A stretch of 64,000 nucleotides of DNA from Casuarina equisetifolia (GCA_028551475.1 CM052354.1:3455391-3519390); one strand, 5' to 3'. Counted from the first letter of the stretch, positions 12,420 through 25,790 are shown. The notes: generated by a model from the sequence alone, not told the origin. A program made the numbers and translations.

Positions 12420-14167
12420 AATTTTCTTTCATTTTCCTTCCTTTTCTTAGCTCCCAAACGGGCGTCTTTCCCAGCTTGATCAACCGAACGTTTCGCCAAG
12501 CCTCTACCGCACCATTCGAAGCTCGGACTCTACCCTCTGAATCCCTCTGTTTCGAATCCTCAGGTAACATTGAATTTTTCAAGGCTTATTGGTCCTTCGT
12601 CTTCTTCTTCTTCTTGTCTTAAATTTTTGTTTTTTTGCATTATCTTTGTGTCGTAATTGGTTTCGAAGGAAACCATATAAAACTAACCAGAAAAAGAAAA
12701 GAAAAAGGAAAAAGCCACAGGAAGGAGAATTGAAATGGAAAGCTAAGGAAATCGAAAAAAAAATTGAAGTTCAAATCCTTTGTTTTATGATGTTTCAGTT
12801 TCCTGAATATAATTTAACTAATGAGTGGATTCAATAAGGCGAAGCCGAGTGGAAATCCAAAGTTTATTCTTTTCTTTTTTGGTTCCAGATAGAAGCCTGA
12901 TAGTTAAATTATGATGATTTATTACATTTTCCATCTCTAAAATGAATGTCTTGACTTTTTTGTATTGGTAGCTATACATGCATTGGGGATTTTCTTTTTT
13001 TATTAGGAGTTACTTGATTAGCATGCCAGACATTAAGGCAAAGGTGCTTGATATTGCTATGATCAGAAGGTGGGTTTATAGAGCATCACCAAACACGGGT
13101 TCTTAGAAGTGCTTCTTAGAAGTTTTTCTTCTAAACTATAATGCATTAGCATCACAGGAAGCCAATACACATACTTACCTTTTCTCCGTTTTGGTACTGT
13201 TTTCTTTGGATGATAAATTGCACACATGCTGGGTAATGTTGAAGCTACAATTTCACCCTAGGAGGTGTAATTTAGACTCGAGTTCAGTCTTCTTAATTTT
13301 CCAGATTTTGGATGATTTTTACAGTTAGTATTAGATATACGTACAATTTTAGTTTTTAAGTTAATGACCCCATAGAAGAATAATCCCATGTTTCCAAGAT
13401 TTGGTAGCTACATAATGCGCATGTTAATGCTTGTGGCATTATATATTGTGTTGTTGCATAGCCTTTACTTTATCAGCGATTGCTTTAGTCGTAGAATAGG
13501 ACTGAAACTAATCTCAAGTTCAATTTGGTTGTTGTTTGTGAGGAATGGTAAAATTTCTCTGTTACTAATGCGGAGGATCAATTATAAAGAAACTGTTATA
13601 AGAGGTACTCAAACGCTTTTCAAAACGAATAAAAAAGAAAAAGAGATAAAAATGGCAGAGAACTTTATATAGGGCTAGTGCAATCTTAGCTGCTGCTATA
13701 TTGTAGGAACAAGAGATTTAGGGAATGAGAATAAGAGATTGGTCAGGTAAAACCCAAAAAGTAAAATAGAAACAGAAAAGGATATCTGGGGCTTCTTGTT
13801 CTCTACATTTTGTGCCATTTTATTTTTATTTGTTCTTTTCAAAATGTTGCTAGGAAGCGTTCTTTGCAGTGTTAAATAGCAAACTACTTCTGATCCATTG
13901 TTTTCTTTTTGCTGTTAAGATTCCATCTTCAATCCAGAAAAAGAACAATCATTCATGTATTTTTAAGCCTCGGTTTTCCCACAATCAATGCAACTTGCAT
14001 CTGACAGTGAAAAAGGAATGGTTGTTTGAAAAATTAAATGGCTACTAGTCATATTTCTGAGCCAGGTTGTTATCCTACACTGCTGCTAAAATTTTGTTCC
14101 TCTTTTAATTTCTTCAGTTTCAGAGATGGTATTATAGGTCTCTTTTTATAGAGGAAGCTCTGTGGAG
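12420..14167 (+). other. Probable VPS25 5' leader: non-coding exon plus leader intron
   Basis: A GC-richer, CT-rich block ends at a good donor (TCCTCAG|GTAACA, donor at 12563), and a polypyrimidine acceptor (TTTCTTCAG, ending 14117) lies just before the VPS25 start at 14168. I infer a 5' UTR exon of roughly 12.42-12.56 kb, an intron of about 1.55 kb, and a second leader piece 14118-14167. A short upstream ATG at 14136 ends at TAG after three sense codons. Apparent ORFs in the intron have no recognisable similarity. cDNA would be needed to place the transcription start. Confidence 0.5.
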
Positions 14168-17100
14168 ATGCAGAAATTGGGTGATTTCAAGTTACCTCAC
14201 TTCTTCAATTACCCACCATACTTCACGTAAATCCACTCCCTCTGAAAATTTATTTTGCTTCACTTTGCTTTGATTTTTCATTTTAGACATAAACAAATTG
14301 TTGCCCAGTGCTGCGTTCTTTTGATCATTTTTGAATCTCATTCTACTATTGATCTTTTTCCACTGGTATTAGAGACCGGAACAAGTCTGCTTTGTTTTCT
14401 GCTTTGATTATAGATGTGCGGATGGGAAAAAGATCACAAACCATACAAAAATTTAAAGAATTAGACCATGAGCTGAAATTGAGCAACTTGGAGATGGCCT
14501 TTTTCTTTGGTTGGGGGTATGTTTAAACAAGTTGCTGGCTTCAATTTGTTTATCTTGCTGAGAGAAAACTTAAGAGCCCTTGGTTAAATTTCTAGTGGAA
14601 CAAGCCAACGTGTGTTAAGTTTGCTAACTTACTAATCTTGCAACAGCTAACTTGGTTGGCAACAAGATATGCCCCCACGTGTGGTTAAAGTGGATACCCA
14701 AGTGCAGTGGCCAAAGTCCCAATGTGAGTCCAAAGTCAAGGGAATACTCAGTTTAATGCCCCATTGGAATACCCACTTTAATCTTTTATGGAGAGTTGTT
14801 GGATGCTTTTCCAGTGAAAAGCATTTTGTTCAAGAAGAATCATTGCAGACCTTTCATGCTTAATTTGCAAGCAGGTGCTGTGAGACTATAACGCGTGGTA
14901 TTCTCACGTCAATGAAAAACAAATTAGTTGGTGCAACTCCTCTCCGTTTTGTGTTATGGTCGACATGGTAGTTACTTCAAAAACCCGTCTTTTGCAAGAG
15001 AATTGCTGAGGAGTGAATTGTTATAGCAGACGAGGATGGACTATTGCTAGAGCTAATGCCTTAAAATCTGAATATCACTGCTAATTTCTTTCATACTAGG
15101 GGCGGGTAAAAATTAAGACGTGGTTCTTTTCTTACTGACATTGAAGTCTGAGCTAATGGATCTATAATCTGAGACCTCATGGGCCAACTTGTTGGGTCAA
15201 GTTTTTGCTGTGCATGTGACCATGTGAGAAGCAGTTTTATCTTCTCCATTGCCTGACTATCATGGGAGCAATTTTTATAAAAATGAGGTTAGGGGCTCTA
15301 CATTTTTGAAAGCATCAGAGATAAGCCCGTCTCTAGCTCCTTCAAATTCATAAGAGCTAATTGTTCCCTGCTTAACATGTATATCCAAGCATCAGAGATA
15401 AGCACATCCCTGGCTCATTTCAAGCTTGCAAAGGCAAATTGTTCCGCTAACAAAGTCGTTCATTGCGATGGTGTTACAGCATCAATGCGTTTTCTCTTAG
15501 ACACTAGGTTTATTCCCTCCTAGTGAGGTGCCTGAACTCCCAGTTGTTTGCACCCTTCCTGATGTTCATTTGCTTTTACTTTTTTCCTTTTTCTCTCTAG
15601 AAGATTTCTGACCTGAAAAAGCAAAAAGTCAGCACGCCAATGTAAAACCTTAGCTCCCATCTGCTGGGCCACCTCAATTTTTGATGTGTCATAAAACGTA
15701 CCCTCACATTGGTGGGGACGTGAGGGTAGGTTTTGCCTTTATAATTGTACAGGAACTAAGATAAAGATAAATCAACAGTTTTTCATGATAGGTTTGAGAT
15801 GATGGTTTCTGGATAGCTATTATCTTTTATTGTAGACATTCTTTTCCTGGGTTCTTTCGCCATATCAGTTGGATTCCAACAAATCTCTTTCAACTTTAAC
15901 TTACTAATTCTTATTTTCCAATTTTTGTGAACATTGTGGTTTATTTTAAAAAAAAACTTTTGCATGTTTCTCAGTTTGCAGCCAGTGAGGGACACCCGTG
16001 AAAAGCAGATACAGCTTTGGAAGGAACTGATCCTTGATTTCTGTAAAACACAAAAGATATTTGTGATTGGACTGGAAGAAGATTTTCCACTATTTTCAAA
16101 TCCTGTGATTGAAAGTAAGTTCATCATTCTTGTTAGGTCCTGAACTGACGCATGAAAAATTATAAGCTGTCAGGCATAGGAATATTATAAATGTCATCCT
16201 TCTTAGGGCGAAACACCCTTAACAAATCAAAAGAAAAATTCATCTTAGTCAAATGGTTACGTCTATTCAGATTTTTCTGCAGTATTTCCGTACATGTTTT
16301 CTTTCCTATCAGATGTGTATTTATATTACACTGTGATAGTGTAGGATCTCTTAGTCATGAAGCCAGGCAAGCATTCCTCTCAGCATTAGTTTCAGAAGGT
16401 TTGATTTTTTTTTTTTTTTTTCATTCTCTGTTAAAAGGTTTTGCTGCAGCATTTATAGTTGCATATTTATTGATCAATGGCCATTCTGATGTAGCAGGGC
16501 GTGCAGAATGGCTGGACAAAGGACATAGGAAATGCTTAATTCTCTGGCACCGCATACAAGATTGGGCTGACATTGTTTTACGCTTTGTGAGTTAAGAAGT
16601 GTGATTTTGATAATAGACTTCCACATTTATATTTTATAACACCTATTAGTTCTTTTCATCTAATCGTCTTTCATATTGGATTAGGTTAAGGATAATGGGT
16701 TAGAGGATAGCGTTATGACAGTGGAGGAAATACGCTCAGGGATTGAATCTCGAGGAACAGGTAGAGTTTGATAGATTATGCTATAAGCAAAGAATTTTGG
16801 AAATGATACACTAAATTCTACTCTTTCCCTAAATTTATGTGTGAACTAAGTTTCCTGAAATTTCTTTCATCCTCTCCCAAAACGTCAATGGTGATCGGAA
16901 AATTTTGGATGTTTTTCTAGAAGAGGAGCCCCATGACAAGTGGTGCCCATATCTTTTTCCCTCATTTAGTATTCAGTAGATCTAATGTCTTACAATTCCT
17001 AGAAACACCAAGTCCATTCTGTGAACTGTGAATTTTTTCTTTTAATACCTCAGTGCAGAATATGTGTGCCTTATATATTTGGATTAAGAAGAGAGGAGGG

Positions 17101-17767
17101 GACAAGATATAGTTGCTTTGGAGTATCCAAGAAGCAAGTTGGACTCTCTAACGAACAAATTCAGAGAATTAGCTCTCATCACTTCATCCTGTCAAGAAAT
17201 GATTTTGTTCTCTCGTAACCCACCTGGTGTGTTCATCATGTGTCAGGCTGTCTTTATTTGATTTCTTCAATTATTCAATCGTTTTACTTGATTTTTGTTC
17301 CCCCTCATATGCATCCATTCTCTTGTGAGTTTATAAATGCTCTGTTTTTTATTTTGATGCGAGGTGATTGGTACTACAGATATGATTAGTCATTCTTAAC
17401 TGATTGGTATCATTTTGCACAGTTACTTCTACTGGTTCTTTCTAAATTAACTTATAGAACTGCCTTTTCGTTATCAAGTGCTAGAACTCCCATATATATA
17501 TCGGTAGTATACTTCCTTTTCGATGTTGAGGCCATTACTGTGCTCTGTGGACAATGTTGACGTCTGATTGCTTCTGGTTGTATGTAGGTCTAAAGTTTTT
17601 AAACTTTATCATCCAAATCTCACTTTTTGTCTGTTAATGCTTCAGAACTTCATGGAATTGACCGCACAATACTTATGCGAGCTTTGAGACTACTAGAACA
17701 GAAGGGGAAGCTCGCCATATTCAAGGGAACTTCAGCTGATGATGAAGGCGTGAAGTTCTCATTGTAA
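14168..17767 (+). CDS. VPS25: ESCRT-II subunit VPS25, 6 coding exons, 179 aa
   Basis: VPS25 is the subunit of endosomal ESCRT-II (two copies with VPS22 and VPS36) that recruits ESCRT-III for sorting ubiquitinated cargo into multivesicular bodies. Coding exons: 14168-14226, 15975-16114, 16345-16398, 16498-16586, 16685-16760, 17646-17767. Frames join exactly to 179 residues. Recognisable blocks: N-terminal FFNYPPYFTLQPVRDTR, where the PPYF region matches the PPx(F/Y) segment known to contact VPS22/VPS36; QIQLWKELILDFCKTQK; SLSHEARQAFLSALVSEGRA; and WHRIQDWADIVLRFV. The last part, ending in KFSL, is the second winged helix. All introns are GT-AG and no lesion is visible. It converges on AE7, whose 3' end lies 1.6 kb downstream. 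Confidence 0.96.
15311..15465. repeat. Diverged 77-bp tandem duplication in VPS25 intron 1
   Basis: AGCATCAGAGATAAGC occurs at 15311 and again at 15388, and each copy runs on through a similar stretch ending AATTGTTCC. The two copies have diverged, so this is an old local duplication within the intron. Confidence 0.6.
15693..15734. repeat. 15-bp inverted repeat (hairpin) in VPS25 intron 1
   Basis: Left arm 15693-15707 (AAAACGTACCCTCAC) pairs with right arm 15720-15734 (GTGAGGGTAGGTTTT) with one mismatch around a 12-nt loop. The arms may come from a small inverted-repeat transposon end or be a chance hairpin. No target duplication is visible. Confidence 0.55.
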
Positions 17768-19347
17768 CCCTTCCAGTTAGTTCCTTTCTGCAGAATCCTA
17801 TGTTACTTGGCAATACTGTTTGTCACTGTTAATCATGGTTCTTTTTTGAATACTTTTACGATTGGGAAGACAAGCTTATGGTGTTTTTAGCATTTTTCAA
17901 GCTTGTTAAAGAACCTATCTTTTCTGTCCTTTGGTTATAAGAGAACCCTTTTGTAGACTAAAATACAAGTATGAAAATGAGGGAGCTTTTGAGATGCATC
18001 TGGACTTATAATGAGTCTCAAATTTTAAGTAAAAGCCATACCCATGACTCTCTGTAACTTATGAACACAAGCAATGAAATTAAAACCCCTTTGAATTCCT
18101 TCCTTGTTCTCTGGCAGAATACGAAAATTATGGTTCCGAGATATTCAAAACCATTCCCACAGTCATCCAAAGCCCAACGTCTACTGTGCCTAACGAAGTT
18201 GCCTGCCAACCGGCATGTAACACAACTAAAAGTGGGCATTAATAGGGGAAAAGAAGCTGGATGTTAAGGGGTTCCATAAGCATCTCCTTAACAACGATGC
18301 CCTTTGCATTGGGGTGAAAAAATGGATCATGCTAAAAATCGAAGTCTATTACAAGATTAAACTCAAATATCTAATAATAGATTAAAGTTTCCATGATTAT
18401 TATGTAATAAACCAATAAAGGGGGATTTTTCATAACAAAATCAATAAACACATTGACAATAGCTGTTGGATGGCCGGATCATCCTATATTTGGAAAGAAT
18501 ATGGTTCATGAACTTGCTAAACTTTGTCAGTATAATTGTTTTGAGACATTTTTTGCTGTTTTAGTAGACAAAGATGAAATTATTAGATCAGATGTCCCCC
18601 TGAGAAGGATCCAAGATACTTGAAGATGCAACTATCAAGTTCTATAACAACAAAGACTAATGATCCTGCTATTTTGACAATACGATACAAGTATCAATTG
18701 GAAGAAACTTCTCATTTACATTTCGCAGCTTTGAAATACCACCATTTTTCAGAGCACTCTATAAGTTTAGCGAGTCATTTAATCCCTAATATTTCAGAAG
18801 TGCTTAGAAGCTAAACCTTGAAATAAACAAAGAACTAAATAAATTTACTGGAATGTTTATCCATACATTATTATTATGAGCCAACATTTGAAGCTGCAAC
18901 CTACTTCCATCAAATGGCCCAATGGCATCTAATCCATCTCAAATTTTGACACCATAAACCTCAATCTACATTCTGCAGAAACCTTAACCTGAAACTAGTG
19001 AACTGAGAATCACAAACAATCCTAGCATTTCCATCTGAACTAATGGTTTGAAATAATCTGATTTCACTCAAAATGTTGCATACCTTTAAAATCCTTTATC
19101 TAAATAAAAACAAAAAATAGAAGTGGATATACTATATTACACATTTCAAAGATACCAAAAAACTATATGAATCAATATAACCACCTACACTACAAATTAT
19201 GTCTAACTCAAATTAGACAACAGAGATGGCCAAAATGCATGTGCGAGACAGGCAAAGCAAATCGTATGGTATCCTTCAGCCAGAGCTGATTCTTGTGGAA
19301 ATCTCCAACTTACGTTTCAAGTAACTGGTAAGCATGGACGTACATTT
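17768..19347. other. Intergenic between the 3' ends of VPS25 and AE7
   Basis: The two genes converge here, so the ends hold their 3' UTRs. I see no supported gene. Around 18470-18620 a short frame reads like degraded protein-coding sequence (..VGWPDHPIFGKNMVHELAKL..) but I do not recognise it. Confidence 0.5.
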
Positions 19348-22300
19348 TCAGCCATAAGACGGGGCAAGGCATTCATCAACCATGTCTACAAGATTTGGGT
19401 TCTCCAATGCTGCTGCGATCCGTTCTTTATCATTCAGTTGTTTGTTAACTGCATATACAACAGAAATATGAAGGACACGAAAGTCAGGACATAGTTTTTT
19501 TCTTTTTTTTTGGGTAATCTCAGGTATATATATATATTACAAAAATGCTATGTATAAAAAAGAATTCAGTCCATGCATCCTCATAGCAATCCTATTTGGG
19601 CTCAAAGATGTTTTTTCATATATTCTAGAACTCCGACAATACTTATTATAGTTTATGCGACTTATGCCCCTAGACAATGAGATTCTACCTCTAATATCTT
19701 TCTTGACCTTGGCGAGTGTGGAGGTGCTCTCTAAACTTTGATCTTTGAATCTCCTTATGTTCCTTTTATTCCAAATGTGGCATGTTGTATCTTCAAAGGA
19801 AAGATTCAGCAGTGTTATCAGAAAACTCTTACTTTTATGATATCCTTTATTGGAAATGGTGGAAATTTTAAAAAAGTCTTTATATTGAGATTTCAGTTAC
19901 ACTCCCAAAAGACATACACCTTATTTTTTTAAGTTACTGAATAAATTTATTATTTACAAAAATTGTTTCATATATTTCTCTATAGCAAGAAGCTCTTCGA
20001 TTTCATATGCATGGATTTGATCAAGATAAGCTTATTTTCATACAGGCTTGGTGTAAGTGACAAGCCACACCATGTGTCAATTAATATGCAGAGCCAAGCA
20101 ATCATGAGAGGCAATGAATACCTAGACTCATATGCTAAAAAAAGAAACCAAATATAAACAAGCATGCACACTCTAGCTACAAACACATACAAACACAGAG
20201 AGAAAGAGTACCCGCAGCTTCGGATGCATGAGATCCAGGGGCTACCTTTATATCAACCTAACAAGAATTATGAAAAAGCTGTGAGAAATGAGGTACAACA
20301 CATACAAGCTCAGCTCAAATTCTAAAGGAAAGAAAGAGAAAAAGTCATATAATAGCACTTATCACCAGATAGTGATCTTATAGTGTAAAAATCTTACAGC
20401 CTATAAAAATGAACTTCCCCCACCTTCATCAACTTGTTTGATATGCAATTCATTTTATTCTAGACTAAGAAGAAGCTGCATGGTCTGCAATTTACACTGG
20501 GATCCATTAAGCACTAAGTGATTCATTATTTTTTTTTTTCCTGATGATCTAACTTCTAGCCCTAGTTATCATGGTAAACGTCCACCTCCTGAGTAGGATA
20601 GGCAGGACATAGAATTTCCACAAAATTGTCTTTCAGGACACGCTAGCACACATTCCTTATCAGTGTAAATGCAAAGTTCCCTGTTGATGTCGATTAGGTG
20701 CTGCCAGTTGCAGTTGTTTATTCCATCTTATAAAGGCAGCTAATGATAACAAATGAGACTGTCAGTTATCCAGCTTTGTTCTTACTTATGCTCCCCATAT
20801 ATGAAAAGCATTACACAGTTGATTCGATGTTCAGTATTCTTCGTTTACAATTGAAAAGAGTTCTATTTCCCCACCAACAAATAGGTTGTCAATGAAATAT
20901 ATATTTTCTCAACAACAAACATTTACAGAGGTATCTATTCTAAATGTTGGCAATAGGCAGCTGTCACATTATGGCCTCCTACTCATGTCAGATTGATACC
21001 TTTGATTAAAGCAAACAAATTCCACCTAAACTGATTCCTAGTGTGATTGTAACATTCCATGGCTACACCCCACAGCCAAACGCTACTTTCTACCCTGTAA
21101 ACCATTAATCTTATTCACTAATCAGACAGTTCCTCCAGCATCCTCCACCCCCAACCCCGCCACATGGGCCCCCCAACACCCCAGAATCAAAACTCCAAGC
21201 CAGAAGAAAAAAACTGGCAGGTCAACTGTTAAGGAAAGTAATAATGCAAGAAAGTTTTTGGCATGATATGAAATTTCTGAAGTGACCATCCAACATCTCT
21301 ATTGTACTGATCCCCTAACACTGCTTTATGATATGTTTAATAGAAAGCTTGCTTTCCAAATCCTGGATGTCAACAAACAAGAACATACTGGATTCCAAAA
21401 TCAAAATGAACAAGCAAAAGTGAAGTTCTAATATTCAATAACAGGTCTCACTATGCAATGAACAGACAATGTCATGGAAAGAGTTGGTACCTTGTAACGA
21501 GAGGGTAGGCTCCTCAGAAGTTTCACTCGCAAGCAAAGCCCAATAATTGTCGCCATACTACAATGTTCAACTGTTGGAGTAAACGTGACCCTAGAGTGAG
21601 GCATCATTATTCATCATCAATAGAAGTTTCATTTCACTCATGTTGGGAAAAGAGAAAGCCATAAAATGAATATGCATGACATCAATAAATCAGAAGAATT
21701 ATATTTACCTAACATAACTTTGCTGGTCATCTACTTCAATTGCATCTTCTGTTATTACTTTCAGCTCCTCCAAAGAGTATGGGTGCTCTGGGTCTTTTAT
21801 ATCTCTTATATGATTTAAGAATGTTAAGGAAAAAGGTAGAAAAATGAAATTTTTTGATAACAGCCAACATAATCAGGTGCAGATATCACTTCTATCCTCC
21901 ACAAGACACAAGAAGAAATGTATAGTTAACTTCAATAACAGGAGCAGAAACATATACTCAAACAAGTTCAACAATCAACCGAAGGGCTCACACTTGCTAT
22001 ATAGCATGTCAAGCATACAATATTACGAGTTTAAGTAAACATAAAGCGCAATTGCATTTATACATCAACACTTAAAATTTGCATGTAGCTAATATCACCG
22101 TAATTACTTGTTTGCAACTGCTTCTTTAGTGTGGGCTGGTGAGTTTGCGTGTAAGAGAGTTAGAACTAAATCACTTATCTAGCACAAAGGTGTCATTTTT
22201 TTTTTCTTTTAAGGAGAAAAAAGAACTGTTCCATTGATTAACAGAGGATTAGAGTTCAGAGTCAAATAAAGTCCCCATCAAATTCAGGGCATCTTTTGTT

Positions 22301-22669
22301 CCTTTCAAATTTTTTGAGCTCATGCTTGTCTCTTTGATCTGTTGTTGATCATATACCAATTCCCAAAATCCACTTTCAAGCCAGCAAAACACAACCTTAA
22401 CACCTCCAAGTTTCTTCTACCAAGTACGAAAGATGGATAAACGAAAAGAAAGAAACAACATCCGAATTTCCGAATTGAACCCAAAACTCAGAAGGAGAAA
22501 AAAAAAAAAATAATAACGAACACAATTCAACGGAAAGGATATCAAAAATTTCTTGTTGGTCAATGGGTTCCACAGCGTACTCATCCACATAATCACTCGG
22601 CACGCTTCGAGCTCGGCGCTCTTTCTTCTCGTACACGATTGGGTTCGCATTTATTAATTCAGAAACCAT
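19348..22669 (-). CDS. AE7: AE7 / MIP18-family cytosolic Fe-S assembly protein (CIA2), 5 exons, 159 aa
   Basis: This DUF59/MIP18 family subunit of the CIA targeting complex (with CIA1 and MET18) hands Fe-S clusters to cytosolic and nuclear proteins. Exons in transcript order: 22669-22543, 21814-21709, 21590-21491, 20257-20212, 19448-19348. The ATG at 22669 gives [10 protein letters not shown], the family start. Landmarks: [43 protein letters not shown] with the conserved cysteine at residue 88, [17 protein letters not shown], and [21 protein letters not shown] near the C terminus. Intron 1 begins ATATCCTTT and carries TCCTTAAC near its end, so it is U12-type. An AA end gives the full family length; an AG end 12 nt downstream (exon 2 from 21802) would remove four residues. 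The other introns are GT-AG. Confidence 0.95.
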
Positions 22670-23340
22670 TTTCACCAACTAAAAATTCCACCAAAAATAA
22701 AAAAGACAAGAATTTAGTCAGTTAACTTGCTTCTCATTGGAAGAGAATTACACCTTATAAAGAAAAAAAATCAAACTCATACACTAAAATTCACAAAAAA
22801 AAAAAAAAAAAAAACTTGGCACCCAGAAATTCCAGACACAAAAGCACTTAAAAGGGATACCCAAGAAGATTCGAGCTTCGTATCGTATCAGACGCAAAAG
22901 GGTTTCCATAACAAAAATCCAACAGAAAAAAGAAAGATCGAGACAGAGCAAACCTTCGTCTCTTTGTCTGTTCTTGCTCTTTTTCTCCGTCTCTGAGTAC
23001 CTTCTTCCTCTGTCCCTCCCTGTTTCTGAGCTTTTCTTAAGAGGTTCTCGAAATGCTTGAAACGGCAGCAGGAACTTGCCGTTTAGGCCTAGGGCGGAGG
23101 TTGGAGCCGAACCGACCCTCTAATTTGTAGGTTCGGCTCCATGGCCTTATTCCGTTGGACAAAAGCTAATCACTTTTGTAGTAATCTAAGATAAAATTAT
23201 CAACTTATTTTATTATGGTCAATTTTTTATATTAAGTTATAAGGTTAAGTATTGGACTAATGACACCATTAAAAAGTATTAGGTCAAATTTGTAACCAAA
23301 TGTTACAATTAGTGAAAGGAAGTCGACTGTTGGAATATTT
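22670..23340. other. AE7 5' region
   Basis: On the minus strand this is the AE7 leader and promoter. It holds A-rich runs (22797-22814), then a CT-rich leader on the AE7 strand (about 22950-23035), then GC-richer sequence to about 23145. From about 23160 it becomes AT-rich. No gene is seen. Confidence 0.5.
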
Positions 23341-24660
23341 TTTCTCATACTAACAAGTATATTACTATTTGTTTGACTATTACAATTGTAGCTGTTCATT
23401 ATAGCTTTTTTATTAAATGGGCATTTAGAACACCTTGTTGCATGGCAACCTTTCCAAGGAGTGTGTGGAGTTTTTCCCTAAATTTTGTAATCAATGAGAA
23501 AATTTAATATGTTAATTATGAAAATTCCTTTATAAGTTGAAGCAAGCCTTGTGTTAATGGAATGTGAAATTCACAAAGACTCTCATTGCACATGGTTTCT
23601 ATCAATCCCATCATGACTATTTGCTCTTGACAAAGTCTTAGAGGAGATCTTTTGTTGCTTGATAATTATGTTGATGATATTGTGATCCAAGCTCACATTG
23701 ATTGTCATAATACAAAACAAAAGTTTCACAATTATGGGGCATGTTAAGCATCATCTTCACATCTTAAAGTATTAGAGATTGGTTAAGAGGCTAATGTGTC
23801 TCGTACTTACACAACTTGACATTTGTTTTCTAATATAGCTCTTTAGTTCATATATTTGCCAAAAGAAATCTTATAAGGAAGTGGCTATGAAAGTGATCAA
23901 ATGACTCAAAAGTTATCTTAGTTGTGGCCTGATATTTTGATCTTGCTTCAAGTTAAAGTTAACAACTTATTATGATTCTAATTATGGCATATGTCCTATG
24001 ACGTATCATAGGTTTTTGTGTATAGTTTAGAGTTTTTTTAATTATTTGGAAAACAAAGAAGTAGCTTGCTATCTCATTATCATATGTGAAGTCAAAATAT
24101 AAAGTAATAGCCAACATGACATCAAAGAGAGTTTGGATAATGGGATTACATACCGACTTTGCGTCCTTATAAAATACTTAGTTTTTTTGTTTTGTGACAA
24201 TGAATTAGCAAAAAAGTTAGGAGTCAATTCCACCTATCATGAAAAAACTAAGCATGTGGAGGTGGATTATTATTTCATAAAAGACAAGATATTAAAAGGA
24301 GTAATTGAGACATGTCACATTTGGAAAAAAGAATAGCATGTGGATTTATTGACAAAGACATTTTCTAGCAAACAATATTGACATTTCCTTTCCAAACTTA
24401 AAGTATTTGATTTATTTAAATTTCAAACTTGAGGAGAAATGTTAAGAGAAGATGCATTATTTTAGGTTTGTTGAATTAGATACTTACCTTCCTAAAAATA
24501 TTTTGTATCATTATACATATTTAAGTGTTTATTTTCCTTATCCAATTGTTGTCATATGAAGAATTATAGGATTACTTCTGTATAAATCTCAGCAGCAATA
24601 TACAATTGTAATACATAGTAAATTCACCCAACTGGTTGAGTTTTTCTTTTTTCTAGTTTA
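23340..24660 (+). mobile_element. Degraded Ty1/Copia remnant 1 (RT, RNase H, 3' LTR)
   Basis: Broken frames follow the order of a Copia polyprotein. Reverse transcriptase debris (..LNGHLEHL.., then ..AHGFYQSHHDY..) comes first, followed by RNase H debris (KLTTYYDSNY and FLFCDNELAKKLGVNSTYHE, then KTKHVEVDYYF). A sequence beginning TGTTAAGAGAAGATGCATTA near 24439 looks like an old 3' LTR. Many stops and deletions are present. Related pieces recur at 31.5-32.9 kb and 48.8-50.1 kb, each before the next CRK copy, so this remnant was duplicated with the array. Confidence 0.7.
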
Positions 24661-25632
24661 ATGACAAAAACTCCCAAGTTTTTTGAAACTCGTATTAGTA
24701 CCAAATATCGGTTTAAGAAAATGAAGGAAATAGGTTTTAGAAGGCCCAGTTGAAAATTCGTGCTCAAAGCCCCAATTTGATGTTCACCTTAGTGGCCCAA
24801 TTGGAATCCTAACCCAGAGGCCCAATTGAGATTTTTTGGCTAGGAAGTTCGATTGAGATTATTACTTGAATACGACTGAAATTTTGAACTCAAAGGTTTC
24901 ATTGAAATTTTTGAGTAAAACTCGTAGAGGGTATTTTTTTTTTTTTTCCCATTAATACAAGCATTATTGGCAAAGGAATTCAATAATTTCTGTTTCTACA
25001 AAACATCTCATGTCCTTATAAAACTCTATGCTTGATTATTGTCTTATATCTGACTGTCACATGCCTGTTTATACTTAGTTAGGAATTAGTAATACTAGTT
25101 AGGATTTAAGGAGTCCTAAGTGCAGGGCTGAGGTAGACACGATGTAAACCCTCAAAACCTCCTTGAATAGCCTGTGTACTCGTCTGGAAAAGGGGAGAAT
25201 AATATTTTGACTTGTTTGGCAACCAAGAAACGTTCCTGCGTTTTCTATCCTTTTCCATGACACACTTACCTACAGGTTAGCTGCTCTTATATGTGCTTTC
25301 ATTTGTGGAAAGACGATTAATAACGATATACGCTCTCATATGTGACCAGATACCGCGAAATAACTTGTTGGTTTCGTGGTTGTGGAAAACCTTCATCCCT
25401 TTGACTCAATCAACTCTTTTATTCAATGCAGGAAGTGATTTGACAATCAAAAAGCTGGACTTTCATCACTTCTGTCTCAATCAGCCCTCTTTGCCTAATG
25501 CAGAAATGTTTAGAGAGTCATGCAAGGCGTGGGAAACTTCGTCGATGGCCACACGGAAGTACACAGTTCGAAATGAGAGACAAGGACAGATGTTTTGACG
25601 AGTCGCTTGAATGATTTGTAAGAGCCCCCTGA
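24660..25632. other. Upstream spacer of CRK copy A
   Basis: Shared-spacer sequence, including the module AAGCATTATTGG near 24960 that recurs before copies B, C and E. No gene is supported; ORFs here are promoter-region noise. Confidence 0.5.
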
Positions 25633-25645
25633 TTGACTTCGTCAA
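25633..25645. promoter_or_regulatory. Palindromic W-box pair upstream of CRK copy A
   Basis: TTGACTTCGTCAA is a perfect inverted repeat of the WRKY core TTGAC with a 3-nt centre. It lies 146 nt before the copy A start codon. The same 13-mer precedes copies C (twice) and E. Function is inferred from the known W-box core only. Confidence 0.5.
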
Positions 25646-25790
25646 GCAGCCACCGTTCTAGAAGCAAATGTTTTGCTTGGTCCAATCCTTTCAGCATATT
25701 ACCAACACAAACTTAGATTGCCGCAAACCCAACCATTTTCACTCTTTGCCATAAGGTTCACAGGCTAAAATCAAAGCATTTTGGTGAAGC

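Noticed and set aside
12589..12837. Lys-rich ORF after the VPS25 leader exon
   Set aside because: Low-complexity sequence in the predicted leader intron; no similarity and no splice support.
22676..22678. Upstream TTG as the AE7 start
   Set aside because: TTG would add three residues, but the ATG at 22669 gives the family N terminus [10 protein letters not shown].
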